DNA of 64,000 bases from Pseudomonas sp. RC10 (GCF_038397775.1 NZ_CP151650.1:434001-498000), one strand, 5' to 3'. Shown: positions 25,856 to 36,330, counted from the first letter of the stretch. The notes: generated by a model from the letters alone, not told the origin. Made by a program: numbers and translations.

Positions 25856-27579
25856 TCCGCGCAGGTCCGAACCAGACTCAGCGGTGCATCGGGCCTGAAG
25901 ATCGCTGAAATCCCTACGCCGCGAGGATCGCTCGCGGCTTCCACGCTGGAGTTGTTCTTGCGCCACAGCAGCACTTGCTGGTTACCGAAATCGCGCTTCG
26001 TTTCCCTGAGCTTGTAGCCTCGTTCGCGCAGGTCACTCAATTCTTCGGCGGTAAACGCCCCCGGCTCGTACTCCATCACATCCGGCATGTACTGATGGTG
26101 GTAACGCGGCGCTGACACCCATTGGGCCACCGGCTGGTCGTCCAGGTATTCCAACATCGACAGCAGCACAATGCTCGGAATCCGGCTTCCTCCCGGAGTG
26201 CCGAAAGCGGTGAAGGTGTGCGGGCTTTCGATGAAACTGGGACTCATACTCGACAGCGGCCGTTTGCCCGGTTCGATGATGTTGGCCTGACTGCCCACCA
26301 ATCCGTACGTGTTGCTGCCTTTGGGATCGACGGCGAAATCGTCCATCTCATCGTTGAGGATCACGCCGGTGCCGGGCACCGTAAACGTCGAGCCGAACGG
26401 AAGGTTCAGGGAGAGCGTCGCCGCAACGGCATTGCCTTCGTCGTCGAGCACTGAGAAATGGCTGGTGTTGTCGCCTTCCCGCCAGCGGGGCGCCGGTGGC
26501 AGCGCAGTGTTCGGCGTCGCCATGTGAGGGTCGACGCTGGTCGAGAGCTGGAGCAGATAATCAGGCGCCAGCACTTGGGCGATGGGATTGGGTACAAAGT
26601 CGGGGTCGCCAAACAACACCCGATCACGGTAAGCGCGGCGCAACACTTCGACGACGTAATGGGCGCGCTGCACCTTTTCGGATTCGCGCCACGGCAGCTG
26701 TTGCAGCATGTACAGGCTCTGCGCCAGCGCGATGCCGCCCGCCGATGGGGGCGGGGCGCTGATCAATTCGCGCTGATCCGCCAGTTGAAAGCGTAGCGGC
26801 GTGCGGGTGACGACGTCGTACTCTTCGAAATCGTGGTAATTCCAGATCCCGCCTGCCGCCCGATTGCCGTTGACCATGGCTTGGGCGGTCAGGCCGCTGT
26901 AAAAGCCTGATCGCCCTTTGTCTGCCAGGCGGTCGAGAGTTTGGGCCAATTCCGGTTGCTTGATGACTTCGCCCAGGTCCGGCACATCGTTGTTGCGCAA
27001 GAACAACCGGGCGCTCTCTTTGTTGGCCCGCAACGCGAAGAGTCGCCAACTGGCGCGTTCACGATAGATCTCATCCACCTTGAACCCGCGATAGGCGATG
27101 CGAATGGCGGGTGCCATGGAAATACTGAGGGGCAGTCGCCCATAACGTTCTGCGAGTTCGACCAGCGCGGCGGGCAAACCCGGAATGGCAGCCGCCAGCG
27201 GGCCGTTCAGGGACAAGTCCGGCTGCACGATGCCGTTGCGGGTGAACATCTTGAGTCTGGACTTCAAGGGCGCTTTTTCCCGCGCATCGAGAAACTGGTA
27301 CTGCACCGGCTCTCCGGCCTGGCGGAGCAAAAAGAAACCGCCGCCCCCCAATCCAGAACCGTAAGGCTCAACCACGGCGAGGGTGGCGCTGATGGCAACG
27401 GCGGCGTCAAACGCGTTGCCGCCATCGACCAGTATTTCTCGGCCGGCGGCGGTGGCGATGGGGTGTGGGCTAGCAATGGCGGCCTGCCGGGGATGATCAG
27501 GGCTGCCGTGAGCCGAGAGGGCACACAGAAAGAGTGCGGTGCCAAACGAGGACGGTATCCACGTAAGCTTTGATGTCAT
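25837..27579 (-). CDS. ggt: Gamma-glutamyltranspeptidase
   Basis: A 580-residue periplasmic Ntn-hydrolase precursor. A signal peptide lies at about 1-25. The large-subunit part has [20 protein letters not shown] and the active-site glycine run [12 protein letters not shown]. The autoprocessing Thr is in [14 protein letters not shown] near residue 390, and the small subunit carries SSMSPSF and [10 protein letters not shown]. The two subunits would be made by cleavage before that Thr. It hydrolyses or transfers the gamma-glutamyl group of glutathione and related compounds. Its C-terminus (CADQSCLP) overlaps the opposite small gene. Confidence 0.95.
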   Translation of the reverse strand: MTSKLTWIPSSFGTALFLCALSAHGSPDHPRQAAIASPHPIATAAGREILVDGGNAFDAAVAISATLAVVEPYGSGLGGGGFFLLRQAGEPVQYQFLDAREKAPLKSRLKMFTRNGIVQPDLSLNGPLAAAIPGLPAALVELAERYGRLPLSISMAPAIRIAYRGFKVDEIYRERASWRLFALRANKESARLFLRNNDVPDLGEVIKQPELAQTLDRLADKGRSGFYSGLTAQAMVNGNRAAGGIWNYHDFEEYDVVTRTPLRFQLADQRELISAPPPSAGGIALAQSLYMLQQLPWRESEKVQRAHYVVEVLRRAYRDRVLFGDPDFVPNPIAQVLAPDYLLQLSTSVDPHMATPNTALPPAPRWREGDNTSHFSVLDDEGNAVAATLSLNLPFGSTFTVPGTGVILNDEMDDFAVDPKGSNTYGLVGSQANIIEPGKRPLSSMSPSFIESPHTFTAFGTPGGSRIPSIVLLSMLEYLDDQPVAQWVSAPRYHHQYMPDVMEYEPGAFTAEELSDLRERGYKLRETKRDFGNQQVLLWRKNNSSVEAASDPRGVGISAIFRPDAPLSLVRTCADQSCLP

Positions 27580-27662
27580 GCGTATCTCGCTCGCTCAGGT
27601 CAACAGGCATTACAGCCAGTGTCTTCGGCGAAAGCGCGTATGCCGACAGGATATGCCTTCGT

Positions 27663-27953
<291 letters not shown>

Positions 27954-28005
27954 CTAATGCGGCGAATTGTGCCGCATTAGCGCTCGGTATGCACCTGAAC
28001 ATAGC

Positions 28006-28629
<624 letters not shown>

Positions 28630-30069
28630 CTACCGAATGAACAGCTTGTAGATCAGTTTCTGAATCGCTTTCCCGTAAGGCGGATAAATCAGCCGCGCTG
28701 CGTTGAAACGCTGTTTGATGAACACACCTTTGGCCTTGCTGAATGTCAGAAAACCTTCGTGGCCGTGGTAATGGCCCATGCCGGAGGGGCCGATGCCACC
28801 GAAAGGCAAATCGTCCTGCGCGACGTGGAGCAGCGTGTCGTTCAGACAGACTCCGCCGGAATGAGTCTGCTCCAGCACCCGATTCTGCTCGGCCTTGTCG
28901 TACCCAAAGTAGTAAAGGGCCAGCGGCCGAGGTCGGCGATTGATGTAGTCGAACGCTTGTTCGATGCGCTCATACGGCACGATGGGCAGCAAAGGGCCGA
29001 AGATCTCATCCTGCATCACCAGCATGTCGTCGTTGACGTCGAGCAACAGACTGAAAGGCATACGCCGTCCCTGGCCCTGCTCATACAACGAAACGATCTG
29101 CGCACCTTTGCTGCTGGCGTCGGCGATGTAACCGTTCAGCCGTGCCATTTGTCGTGGATTGATAATGGCGGTGTAGTCCGGATTGTCCGTCAGTGTTGGA
29201 TAAAACCTTTTGACGGCCTGACGGTAGGCGGAGACGAACTCATCGATCCGGTTCGCGGGTACCAGCACGTAGTCAGGCGCCACGCAGGTTTGTCCGGCGT
29301 TCATGGTCTTGCCAAACGCGATTCGCTCGGCGGCGTCCATGATCGGCACGTCCTGCGAAACGATGGCCGGAGACTTCCCGCCCAGTTCCAGCGTAACGGG
29401 CGTCAGGTTTTCGGCGGCGGCGCGCATCACGTGCCGTCCAATGCTAGTGGCCCCGGTGAACAATAAATGATCAAAAGGCAGCTTCGAAAACGCCATCCCC
29501 ACCTCGGCTTCCCCGAGAACCACGGCCACCAGATCCTCTGGAAAAATCCTGGCGAACAGCGTTTTGAGCAGTTCCCCGGTCGCAGGCGTTGACTCGCTCA
29601 GCTTGAGCATCACCCGATTACCTGCCGCCAGCGCGCCGACCAACGGGCCAATGGCCAGATACAACGGATAGTTCCACGGGACGATGACACCGACGACGCC
29701 CAGCGGCTGATAGATGACTTTTGCTGACGCGGGCTGAAACGCCATGCCGACGCTGCGTCGAGAGGTGCGCATCCATTTCTTCACGTGGCGGCGGGCGTAG
29801 CGGATGTTGTGGAGGCTCGGCATCAACTCGGCGAGCAGCGTTTCATCAGCGCTGCGATGGCTGAAATCCGTGCTGATCGCCTCGATCAACGCCTGGCGTT
29901 CGTCGCTGAGCAATTGATGCAGGCTGTCGAGCCATTGCAGGCGCTGCCCGGCAATCGGCATGGGATTGGCCGCAAAGGCCTGACGTTGCAGGTCGAACAG
30001 GCGTTCGAGCGTATCAGGCGGTGTGGATGCCGCCTGGAGCGTTGGCCATTGCACGGATTCGACAGGCAT
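28630..30069 (-). CDS. calB: Coniferyl-aldehyde-type aldehyde dehydrogenase
   Basis: A 479-residue NAD(P)-dependent aldehyde dehydrogenase. Visible are the cofactor region VIVPWNYPLYLAIGPL, the glycine motif FTGATSIGRHV, the catalytic Glu in LELGGKSPAIV and the nucleophile Cys in NAGQTCVAPDYVL. The C-terminal basic/hydrophobic tail resembles membrane-associated CalB and fatty aldehyde dehydrogenases. It oxidises coniferyl or similar long or aromatic aldehydes; the substrate is inferred. An inverted repeat at 30104 lies over its promoter region. Comparable genomes often have a TetR gene divergent from calB; here a TetR gene (33003) lies beyond the three-gene cassette. Confidence 0.85.
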   Translation of the reverse strand: MPVESVQWPTLQAASTPPDTLERLFDLQRQAFAANPMPIAGQRLQWLDSLHQLLSDERQALIEAISTDFSHRSADETLLAELMPSLHNIRYARRHVKKWMRTSRRSVGMAFQPASAKVIYQPLGVVGVIVPWNYPLYLAIGPLVGALAAGNRVMLKLSESTPATGELLKTLFARIFPEDLVAVVLGEAEVGMAFSKLPFDHLLFTGATSIGRHVMRAAAENLTPVTLELGGKSPAIVSQDVPIMDAAERIAFGKTMNAGQTCVAPDYVLVPANRIDEFVSAYRQAVKRFYPTLTDNPDYTAIINPRQMARLNGYIADASSKGAQIVSLYEQGQGRRMPFSLLLDVNDDMLVMQDEIFGPLLPIVPYERIEQAFDYINRRPRPLALYYFGYDKAEQNRVLEQTHSGGVCLNDTLLHVAQDDLPFGGIGPSGMGHYHGHEGFLTFSKAKGVFIKQRFNAARLIYPPYGKAIQKLIYKLFIR

Positions 30070-30103
30070 TGCTGCGGTTCCTTTTGAAGTTATAGAGTGT
30101 TTC

Positions 30104-30119
30104 TAGAGTTGTAGCTCTA
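30104..30119. promoter_or_regulatory. Candidate operator upstream of calB
   Basis: TAGAG-TTGTAG-CTCTA is an inverted repeat 35 bases before calB, with a further TAGAG at 30093. On the minus strand a TATAAC hexamer lies between it and the gene, so a repressor here could block the promoter. The TetR protein at 33003 is the candidate; this is inference. Confidence 0.4.
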
Positions 30120-30275
30120 CAAAGTCAAATGCCGCCTGCGAGCTTGAGTTTGGGCAGGTTTGCAGCGTTTCTGGTCACGCATGCGGCTAAATATTTTTCC
30201 GGGCGAGATTTCATTTAAATCCCGTTCCGCCGATAAGGCATTTAGTGCGTTCGCGGACCGTTTAGCGGGTAGATC

Positions 30276-31208
30276 ATGCAAAGCTGCGTAAAGAATCTGA
30301 TTGAGCAAGGCGCCCACCTGTTTGGTGAAATGCTGAATGTCGAGCAAGTCCAGGCGCTCTACCGCGCCATGGTCGCTGCACGTGCGTTTGATGGCAGCCT
30401 GTTCATGGACGAAGCGGAGTATCTGGCCCAGGAAAACCATTTCAACGCCAACCCGACCAAGGCGTTTAATTTTCTGAATCAGTTCGACGAGCAGTTGCAG
30501 TTCATCGAGCAGGACCCGCGCTTGACGGGCGCGCTCAGCGAGTTACTGGGCGACGATTATGAAGTGGTGATCAAAAAGGCGGTTTGTGGCGTCCCGGATT
30601 CGTGGCTGCCAGACTGGATTCGCGAGCGGATTCGCGACGTGAACGTGGCCAACCTTGGCCCATACATCAAGAAGCCTTACCGCGACATCACCTATTTTCG
30701 CGGCATCGATTTTCATCAGGACATCATCGATTGGCCCCAAGGGCGGGTCGAACTGGACCCCTCTACGTTTCTGACGCTGTATGTCTATTTGCATGACGTG
30801 ACGGAGTACGATTCGCCACTGCACCTGATTCCTGGCTCCCACCAGTTTGGCGCCACGCTGTTTCCGCACAGCCTTGAGCCGTTGGGGGGCGATCAATGGA
30901 TGTACGCCGATGACAACGGCAACGCGATCCGCTGCGAGGATCGCACCCTGCTGGGCGGTCCCGGCTATGTCGGGTTGTGGCACAACTGCACCTTGCACGG
31001 CACGCGACCCGTTGCGCACGAGTCTGAGCAATTTCGTTTGTCACTGCGTTATTTGGTGGGTAAGTCGAACGGCAATCAAACGAAGACCGCCATTGATGAG
31101 ATCAACGAGACGCTTCAAGGGGATCTCAAGCCGATGCGCACGCGCCGGGACCTGGACGACAGAGGGGCTGCGCGGATGCGCGGCAATATCATCAATGCGA
31201 AAGGTTGA
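30276..31208 (+). CDS. Phytanoyl-CoA dioxygenase (PhyH) family protein
   Basis: 310 residues with the non-haem Fe(II)/2-oxoglutarate facial triad: His147 and Asp149 in FHQDIIDWP, the distal His241 in CTLHGTRPV, and the 2-oxoglutarate-binding Arg254 in EQFRLSLRYL. PhyH members hydroxylate lipids, amino acids, halogenated or sugar-related small molecules, so the fold does not set the substrate. The start is taken at ATG 30276; internal ATGs near codon 19 are possible. The gene is followed after 102 bases by fdtA- and fdtB-like genes on the same strand, which suggests a nucleotide-sugar or glycan substrate. That link is inferred. Confidence 0.8.
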   Translation: MQSCVKNLIEQGAHLFGEMLNVEQVQALYRAMVAARAFDGSLFMDEAEYLAQENHFNANPTKAFNFLNQFDEQLQFIEQDPRLTGALSELLGDDYEVVIKKAVCGVPDSWLPDWIRERIRDVNVANLGPYIKKPYRDITYFRGIDFHQDIIDWPQGRVELDPSTFLTLYVYLHDVTEYDSPLHLIPGSHQFGATLFPHSLEPLGGDQWMYADDNGNAIRCEDRTLLGGPGYVGLWHNCTLHGTRPVAHESEQFRLSLRYLVGKSNGNQTKTAIDEINETLQGDLKPMRTRRDLDDRGAARMRGNIINAKG

Positions 31209-31310
31209 AGCGGCCAGATCCGGGGTTCGACTCTCCGGCAGCCAACTTCGGTACATCAACAGGTTGTCGACAGGCTGCAAGGGATTGCGCGAGTTCGCGA
31301 GCAAAACGTT

Positions 31311-31757
31311 ATGAAAATCCAATTCCTGCAGTTGCAGACACATGGCGATGAGCGCGGCTCATTGATCGCACTGGAAGAGGGCAAGAACATCCCCTTCTCG
31401 GTCAAGCGTGTCTACTATATGTTCGAAACCGGGGAGGGGGTCCGTCGTGGCTTTCACGCCCACAAGTCGCTGAAACAGGTGGCCGTGGCCGTGCGAGGCT
31501 CGTGCCGTTTCATGCTGGATGACGGGACGGAGAAAATCGATATCCGTCTCGATCACCCGCAACAAGGGCTACTGATCGAGTCCTTCATCTGGCGGGAAAT
31601 GTACGATTTCTCCCCAGACTGCGTGCTGATGGTGCTGGCCGACAATCTTTACGATGAGGCTGATTACGTCAGGGACTACGCCACTTTTCAGCAGATGGTT
31701 GCAGACGAGATGGCCCCTGATGCGTATCGACCTTTTTTGACCGCGGCACGAGGTTAG
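31311..31757 (+). CDS. FdtA/QdtA-like sugar-nucleotide 3,4-ketoisomerase (cupin)
   Basis: A 148-residue single cupin. The metal-free isomerase signature RRGFHAHKSLKQV near residue 47 holds the two His that act as acid and base in FdtA and QdtA. IWREMYDFSPDCVLMVLAD forms the later strand. These enzymes convert dTDP-4-keto-6-deoxyglucose to a 3-keto isomer, the step before a 3-amination. The next gene, an aminotransferase 3 bases after its stop, is the expected partner. No RmlA or RmlB gene is in this window, so the substrate must be made elsewhere. Confidence 0.87.
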   Translation: MKIQFLQLQTHGDERGSLIALEEGKNIPFSVKRVYYMFETGEGVRRGFHAHKSLKQVAVAVRGSCRFMLDDGTEKIDIRLDHPQQGLLIESFIWREMYDFSPDCVLMVLADNLYDEADYVRDYATFQQMVADEMAPDAYRPFLTAARG

Positions 31758-31760
31758 TGA

Positions 31761-32888
31761 ATGGATATCCCGTTTCTCGATTTGAAAGCGGTCAATCATG
31801 AATACGCCGACGAGTTGAAAGCGGCTTGCGCCAGGGTCATCGATTCAGGCTGGTACATCGGTGGCGCCGAGTTGGCCCGGTTCGAAAAAGCCTTTGCCGA
31901 ATACTGTGGTGTCCCCTTCGCTGTCGGCACCGGTAACGGCCTGGACGCGCTGATACTGGTGCTTCGCGCCTGGAAACAACAGGGCAAACTCAAGACCGGG
32001 GACGAGGTGCTCGTCCCTGCCAACACGTTCATTGCCACGGTATCTGCGGTGACCGAAACCGGGCTCGTACCCGTGCTGGTCGATATCGACCCCGCCACGC
32101 ACAACCTCGATTGTGCAGCCGTCGAGGCCGCTATCACTCCTCGAACACGCGTGCTGCTGCCGGTTCATCTCTACGGCCAACTGGCGCCGATGCCACAGCT
32201 CATGGCCTTGGCGGAGCGCCACGGGTTGCTGGTGCTTGAAGACTGCGCCCAAGCGCATGGTGCTCAGTTGAACGGTCGCAAGGCCGGTAACTGGGGGCAT
32301 GCCGCCGCCTTCAGCTTCTATCCAGGAAAAAATCTCGGCGCGCTTGGGGACGGTGGCGCCGTGGTCACGTCGGATGAAGAGCTGGCACGGATGGTCAGGG
32401 CATTGGGTAACTACGGCTCCAGCGTCAAATACCGGCACGACTATCCCGGCGTGAACAGCCGGCTGGACGAAATCCAGGCCGCGATGCTGTCGGTCAAGCT
32501 GGCTTATCTGGACGCCGATGCCGAGAGTCGTCGGCAAGTGGCCGAGCGCTACCTGCGAGGGGTCAACAACCCGCTGATCACGCTGCCTGGCGTTAGCGAG
32601 CGCAACGCTCATGTCTGGCATCTCTTCGTGGTCGAATGCGTTGAGCGCCACGCCCTGCAACAGCATTTGGCGCGGCGTGGCATTCAGACCGCCATTCACT
32701 ACCCACTGCCAATTCCTGATCATGCACCCTACAAGACCTTGAAACTGAGCCTCCCCATGGAGAACGCGCGCTTGCATGAGCGAATTCTGTCGCTGCCGAT
32801 TTATCCGACACTGACCGAAGGCGAGCAAGAACGGGTCGTGGCGGCGCTCAACGAATTCAGGCGGGAGAACGCGTCCGGACACGCTTGA
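31761..32888 (+). CDS. FdtB-like DegT/DnrJ/EryC1/StrS aminotransferase
   Basis: A 375-residue PLP-dependent sugar aminotransferase. The N-terminus ([12 protein letters not shown]) is typical of the family. The PLP Lys is in [18 protein letters not shown] near residue 190, and the substrate loop [24 protein letters not shown] follows. With the upstream ketoisomerase it would make dTDP-3-amino-3,6-dideoxyhexose (Fuc3N or Qui3N type), used in LPS, S-layer or flagellin glycans. No N-acetyltransferase or glycosyltransferase gene is adjacent, so the pathway here is incomplete. Which epimer is made cannot be read from the sequence. Confidence 0.9.
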   Translation: MDIPFLDLKAVNHEYADELKAACARVIDSGWYIGGAELARFEKAFAEYCGVPFAVGTGNGLDALILVLRAWKQQGKLKTGDEVLVPANTFIATVSAVTETGLVPVLVDIDPATHNLDCAAVEAAITPRTRVLLPVHLYGQLAPMPQLMALAERHGLLVLEDCAQAHGAQLNGRKAGNWGHAAAFSFYPGKNLGALGDGGAVVTSDEELARMVRALGNYGSSVKYRHDYPGVNSRLDEIQAAMLSVKLAYLDADAESRRQVAERYLRGVNNPLITLPGVSERNAHVWHLFVVECVERHALQQHLARRGIQTAIHYPLPIPDHAPYKTLKLSLPMENARLHERILSLPIYPTLTEGEQERVVAALNEFRRENASGHA

Positions 32889-33002
32889 AGAGTGTGCTCT
32901 TCACACCGGGGGCGTGTGATGTGCTGCCAAGACGCACCGAGTCGCGACCGCATGCGTTAAGATCCAGCACATCACTGTGACAACCACACGTTCGAGTCGA
33001 AC

Positions 33003-33692
33003 ATGGCGCCGCGCATCAAAACCCTACGCATCAAAACCCGTGAACGCATCGTGCAGAGCAGTCTGGAGCTGTTCAATCTGCAGGGCGAGCGTAGTGTCAG
33101 CACCAACCACATCGCCGCGCACATGGAAATTTCGCCGGGCAATCTGTACTACCACTTCCCCAATAAGCAGGCGATCATCGCCGAGCTCTTCAGCGAGTAC
33201 GAAACGCTGGTGGACAGTTTTCTGCACCCGCCGAAAGGGCGTTTGCCGGATGTCGAAGACAAGCGCCATTACCTGATGGCAATCCTCGACGGGATGTGGC
33301 GCTACCGTTTCTTGCACCGCGACCTTGAGCACCTGCTCGACGCCGATCCAGAATTGGCGACGCGCTATCGCCGGTTTTCCCAGCATTGCCTGATCAAGGC
33401 CATGGCCATTTATGGCGGTTTCGTCGAGGCCGGGATCTTGAAAATGGACACTGTGCAGATCGAATCCTTGACCCTCAACGCCTGGATCATCCTGACGTCT
33501 TGGGTACGTTTTCTTTGCACGACGCGGGAAAACGCCGCGCACCTGAACGAAAACGCCATTCGGCGCGGTGTCTATCAAGTCTTGGTGCTGGAACTGGCCT
33601 ACGTCACGCCGCTGGCACACGACGCCGTCCACGCGCTGTGCACCGAATTTTACGTGCCGCTGAACAAGGCACTGGAGGAGGCGACCCCATGA
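33003..33692 (+). CDS. TetR/AcrR-family transcriptional regulator
   Basis: 229 residues. The N-terminal helix-turn-helix has TRERIVQSSLELFNLQGERS, then the recognition region with ISPGNLYYHFPNKQAIIAELF. The C-terminal ligand domain has DGMWRYRFLHRDLEHLLDAD, a pattern seen in the TetR group near fatty or aromatic aldehyde genes. Its likely target is calB (28630-30069), from which it is now separated by the PhyH-FdtA-FdtB cassette. The upstream 114 bases hold a TCACAC-N7-GTGTGA inverted repeat at 32901-32919. Confidence 0.9.
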   Translation: MAPRIKTLRIKTRERIVQSSLELFNLQGERSVSTNHIAAHMEISPGNLYYHFPNKQAIIAELFSEYETLVDSFLHPPKGRLPDVEDKRHYLMAILDGMWRYRFLHRDLEHLLDADPELATRYRRFSQHCLIKAMAIYGGFVEAGILKMDTVQIESLTLNAWIILTSWVRFLCTTRENAAHLNENAIRRGVYQVLVLELAYVTPLAHDAVHALCTEFYVPLNKALEEATP

Positions 33693-33755
33693 GCGTCTCC
33701 TTCAATCCAATGGTCTTATCGCTTTAGCCACTTTCACTGTCTGCAGGAGCCCGTC

Positions 33756-34610
33756 ATGTCCATCGCGCAATTGATCAGCCCGCAACAACTGGCCGAACGC
33801 CAAAAACAGCCCGGCCTCGTGATTCTGGATTGCCGTTCCTCTCTTGAGGATCTGGACTACGGCCAGCGCAGCTACGCGGAGGGCCACATCGAAGGCTCGT
33901 CCTACGCCGACTTGCTCAATGACCTGAGCGGCCCGATCACCAAGGGCGTGACCGGTCGACACCCGTTGCCTGACCCCAACACGCTGATTGACCGTTTGCG
34001 TTTCTGGGGCGTCAACAATGACAGCGACATCGTGCTGTACGACGACGGCCCGGGCGCGTATGCCGCGCGCGCATGGTGGCTGCTGGCGTGGCTGGGCAAA
34101 CGCGACGGCGTGTTCATTCTCGACGGTGGCCTCAAGGCCTGGCACGCGGCGGGCTTGCCGTTGAGCCTCGACCCGCCGCAGCACGTCGATGGGCGATTCG
34201 AAGGCAAGCCTGACGATGCGCTGGTGCTCAGCGCGGCCGATGTGCAGAGAAAGCTCGATAAACCTGAAGTGACCCTGATCGATGCCCGTGCCCCGGCGCG
34301 TTTTCGTGGTGAAGTCGAGCCGATTGACCCCATCGCGGGCCACATTCCTGGTGCGCAATGCGCAGCGTTCACTGACAACCTTGGGCCGGATGGCCGGTTT
34401 TTGCCTGCCGATCAGCTCAAGCAACGTTTCGCGGAAACCCTGAACGGCCGCCCGCCCGAAAAGCTCGTCGCGTACTGCGGTTCGGGCGTCACGGCCTGCC
34501 ACAACCTGTTCGCACTTTGCCTGGCCGGGTATCCGTTGGGGCGTTTGTACGCCGGGTCGTGGAGCGAGTGGATCAATGATCCGCAGCGTGGCGTGGCGAA
34601 AGGGGAGTGA
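33756..34610 (+). CDS. sseA: 3-mercaptopyruvate sulfurtransferase, two rhodanese domains
   Basis: 284 residues with two rhodanese modules. The first (about 1-135) lacks the Cys and is structural. The second carries the active Cys in VAYCGSGVTACHN near residue 240. A CGSGVTA loop points to mercaptopyruvate rather than thiosulfate as donor, where CRKGVT is usual. It is cytoplasmic and transfers sulfur to cyanide or thiols. CAGGAG precedes the ATG at 33756. It is the last gene before the convergent ABC transporter. Confidence 0.9.
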   Translation: MSIAQLISPQQLAERQKQPGLVILDCRSSLEDLDYGQRSYAEGHIEGSSYADLLNDLSGPITKGVTGRHPLPDPNTLIDRLRFWGVNNDSDIVLYDDGPGAYAARAWWLLAWLGKRDGVFILDGGLKAWHAAGLPLSLDPPQHVDGRFEGKPDDALVLSAADVQRKLDKPEVTLIDARAPARFRGEVEPIDPIAGHIPGAQCAAFTDNLGPDGRFLPADQLKQRFAETLNGRPPEKLVAYCGSGVTACHNLFALCLAGYPLGRLYAGSWSEWINDPQRGVAKGE

Positions 34611-34616
34611 TGCAAA

Positions 34617-34642
34617 TGGCGCCGTTACGAGCCGCGGCGCCA
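34617..34642. terminator. Hairpin between sseA and metQ, possible terminator
   Basis: TGGCGCCG and CGGCGCCA form an eight-pair stem with a ten-base loop, 6 bases after the sseA stop and 11 before the end of the convergent metQ. No T-tract follows on either strand, so its action as a terminator is uncertain. Confidence 0.4.
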
Positions 34643-34653
34643 GATGTCCCGTA

Positions 34654-35580
34654 TCAGCGGACGAGTTTCTGGTCAGGCACCACGAAGCCTTTGTAGTTGG
34701 CCTCGATAAACTGCTTCACTTCTGGCCCGGTCAGGTACTTCGCCAATAGCGTCAGTCGAGGATCGTCCAGCATCTCGTTGCGGGCGTAGATGAGGTTGGC
34801 GTACGGGTTGTCGGCCGTGTGTTCTCGCACCAGCGCACGTGATGGATCGACGCCGTTCGACAGGGCAACGTCCCCGTTGATGAAGCTGGCATCGGCATCA
34901 GGCAAGGCTTTGGCCCGCAACACTGTGTCGGTCGGGATCAATTGCAGATGGCGCGGGTTGTCGATGATCGATTTTTCGCTCACCGAAATCGCCGCTGGCG
35001 AGCTGTCGAGCTTTTCCACATTGAGCTTGATCAGCCCCAAGTCCTGAAGAATGAACAGTGAGCGGGGCAGGTTGGTTTGCTCGTTGGGGACCAGGATTTT
35101 CGCGCCGTCCGGCAGGTCTTTGGGGCTGGTGTATTTCACCGAGTACAAGCCAAAGGCGTTCAACAGCACTGTCGCTTTGCCATCGAAATTGTTGAGCTTG
35201 GGGTGCGCCGCTTTCCAGGCGTTGACGTAGGGTTGGTGCCCCGTGAAGTTCACGTCGGTGTCGCCGCTGGCGAGCAACTCGTAAGAATCCAGCGCGCCAC
35301 TGCCGCCGCTGGTGGTCAACTTGAGCTTCAGCCCGGTACCGTCAGCGTCCGCGAGCTTTTGCACGAAACGCACAATGTCGCCCTGAGGCGAAGCCGTCGC
35401 GTAAATCTTCAGCGGCGTGTCCGGGACGGTCGTGCCCTTGTTGGCGGTGGTCGTCACCTCACTGGCCGACGCGGTGGCGCCCATGAAGGCCGGAATGACC
35501 ATCGCAACACTGGCAGCGATCGCGGTAAAGGCGGCGGCCAATACCACCGTGCGTCTGGATGTGGGGCGTGTGTTTTCCAT
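34654..35580 (-). CDS. metQ: NLPA/MetQ-family ABC substrate-binding protein
   Basis: 308 residues. The mature part matches the NLPA family, with IYATASPQGDIV, YELLASGDTDVNFTGHQPYV and KILVPNEQTNLPRSLFIL. The N-terminus is unusual: a Ser-Arg-Arg-Thr stretch near residue 8 before a long hydrophobic run, and no Cys anywhere in the protein, so it cannot be a lipoprotein as MetQ usually is. Twin-arginine export and a freely periplasmic protein are plausible. Ligand: methionine or a related sulfur compound, not proven. It is first in coding order after metN and metI on the minus strand. Confidence 0.85.
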   Translation of the reverse strand: MENTRPTSRRTVVLAAAFTAIAASVAMVIPAFMGATASASEVTTTANKGTTVPDTPLKIYATASPQGDIVRFVQKLADADGTGLKLKLTTSGGSGALDSYELLASGDTDVNFTGHQPYVNAWKAAHPKLNNFDGKATVLLNAFGLYSVKYTSPKDLPDGAKILVPNEQTNLPRSLFILQDLGLIKLNVEKLDSSPAAISVSEKSIIDNPRHLQLIPTDTVLRAKALPDADASFINGDVALSNGVDPSRALVREHTADNPYANLIYARNEMLDDPRLTLLAKYLTGPEVKQFIEANYKGFVVPDQKLVR

Positions 35581-35643
35581 GATTTCTCTTCGACAAGGTT
35601 GAGCGGGCAGCAGGCCTGGCGACCTGCCGATGAGTGTTTGCGG

Positions 35644-36312
35644 CTATCGCTTGTGGCTGCGGGCACGAATCCACACGTCGCCGGTGATCTGGATGAACTG
35701 GACGATGATGACCATCGAAAACACCGAGATGAACATCAGCTCGCCGTAGAAACGCTGGTAGCCAAACTCGATGGCGAAATCCCCGACGCCGCCTGCACCC
35801 ACGGCGCCCGCCACTGCGGTGCCTTCCACGGTGCCCACCAGAATGATGGTCATGGCGTTGAGCAATCCTGAGAAAGACTCGGGCAGCAGCACCCGGAAAA
35901 TCAGCTGAAAGCGGGTCACGCCCATGGAACGTGCGGCCTCGATTCGACCCTGATCAATCTCCCGCAGCACCGACTCCACGAGCCTTGAGAAGAACGGCGT
36001 GAAACCCAACACGAGCGGAATGATGGCCGCCACCGGCCCAAGCGTTGTGCCCACGGTGGCGCGGGTCACGGGGATCAGCAGCACGATCAGAATCAGGAAC
36101 GGAATGGAGCGACCGACGTTGACGGCGGTGGTCAGCAGGTAATACAGCGCAGGTCTCGGTGAAATGGATTGTGGCGCGATCAGGTACAGCGTGGTGCCCA
36201 CCGTGAGGCCAGCCAGGATGATGCAGGGTCCCGCGATGGCGATCATGTAGAGGGTCTGCGCCAGGGCGGCCCAGAAATCCGGAAGGTAGGTTTGCCAAGT
36301 CATGGGGTTCAT
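35644..36312 (-). CDS. metI: MetI-type ABC transporter permease
   Basis: 222 residues with about five membrane helices, near 20-45, 60-80, 90-110, 150-170 and 190-210. It has the EAA-type cytoplasmic loop in EAARSMGVTRFQLIFRVLLP near residue 120, which contacts the ATPase. It is the inner-membrane channel of the MetNIQ-like importer. The start may be the ATG at 36312 or the one at 36303. Confidence 0.92.
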   Translation of the reverse strand: MNPMTWQTYLPDFWAALAQTLYMIAIAGPCIILAGLTVGTTLYLIAPQSISPRPALYYLLTTAVNVGRSIPFLILIVLLIPVTRATVGTTLGPVAAIIPLVLGFTPFFSRLVESVLREIDQGRIEAARSMGVTRFQLIFRVLLPESFSGLLNAMTIILVGTVEGTAVAGAVGAGGVGDFAIEFGYQRFYGELMFISVFSMVIIVQFIQITGDVWIRARSHKR

Positions 36313-36330
36313 GGGGCGCTCGAACGGGAA

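Noticed and set aside
31222..31247. GGTTCGACTC followed by a CAGCCA ending, resembling a tRNA T-arm and 3' end
   Set aside because: The distance from T-arm to CCA is too short for an acceptor stem, and no D-arm or anticodon arm can be built upstream, where the PhyH gene lies. A tRNA remnant as an attachment site was considered, but no second copy was seen on the other side of the cassette.
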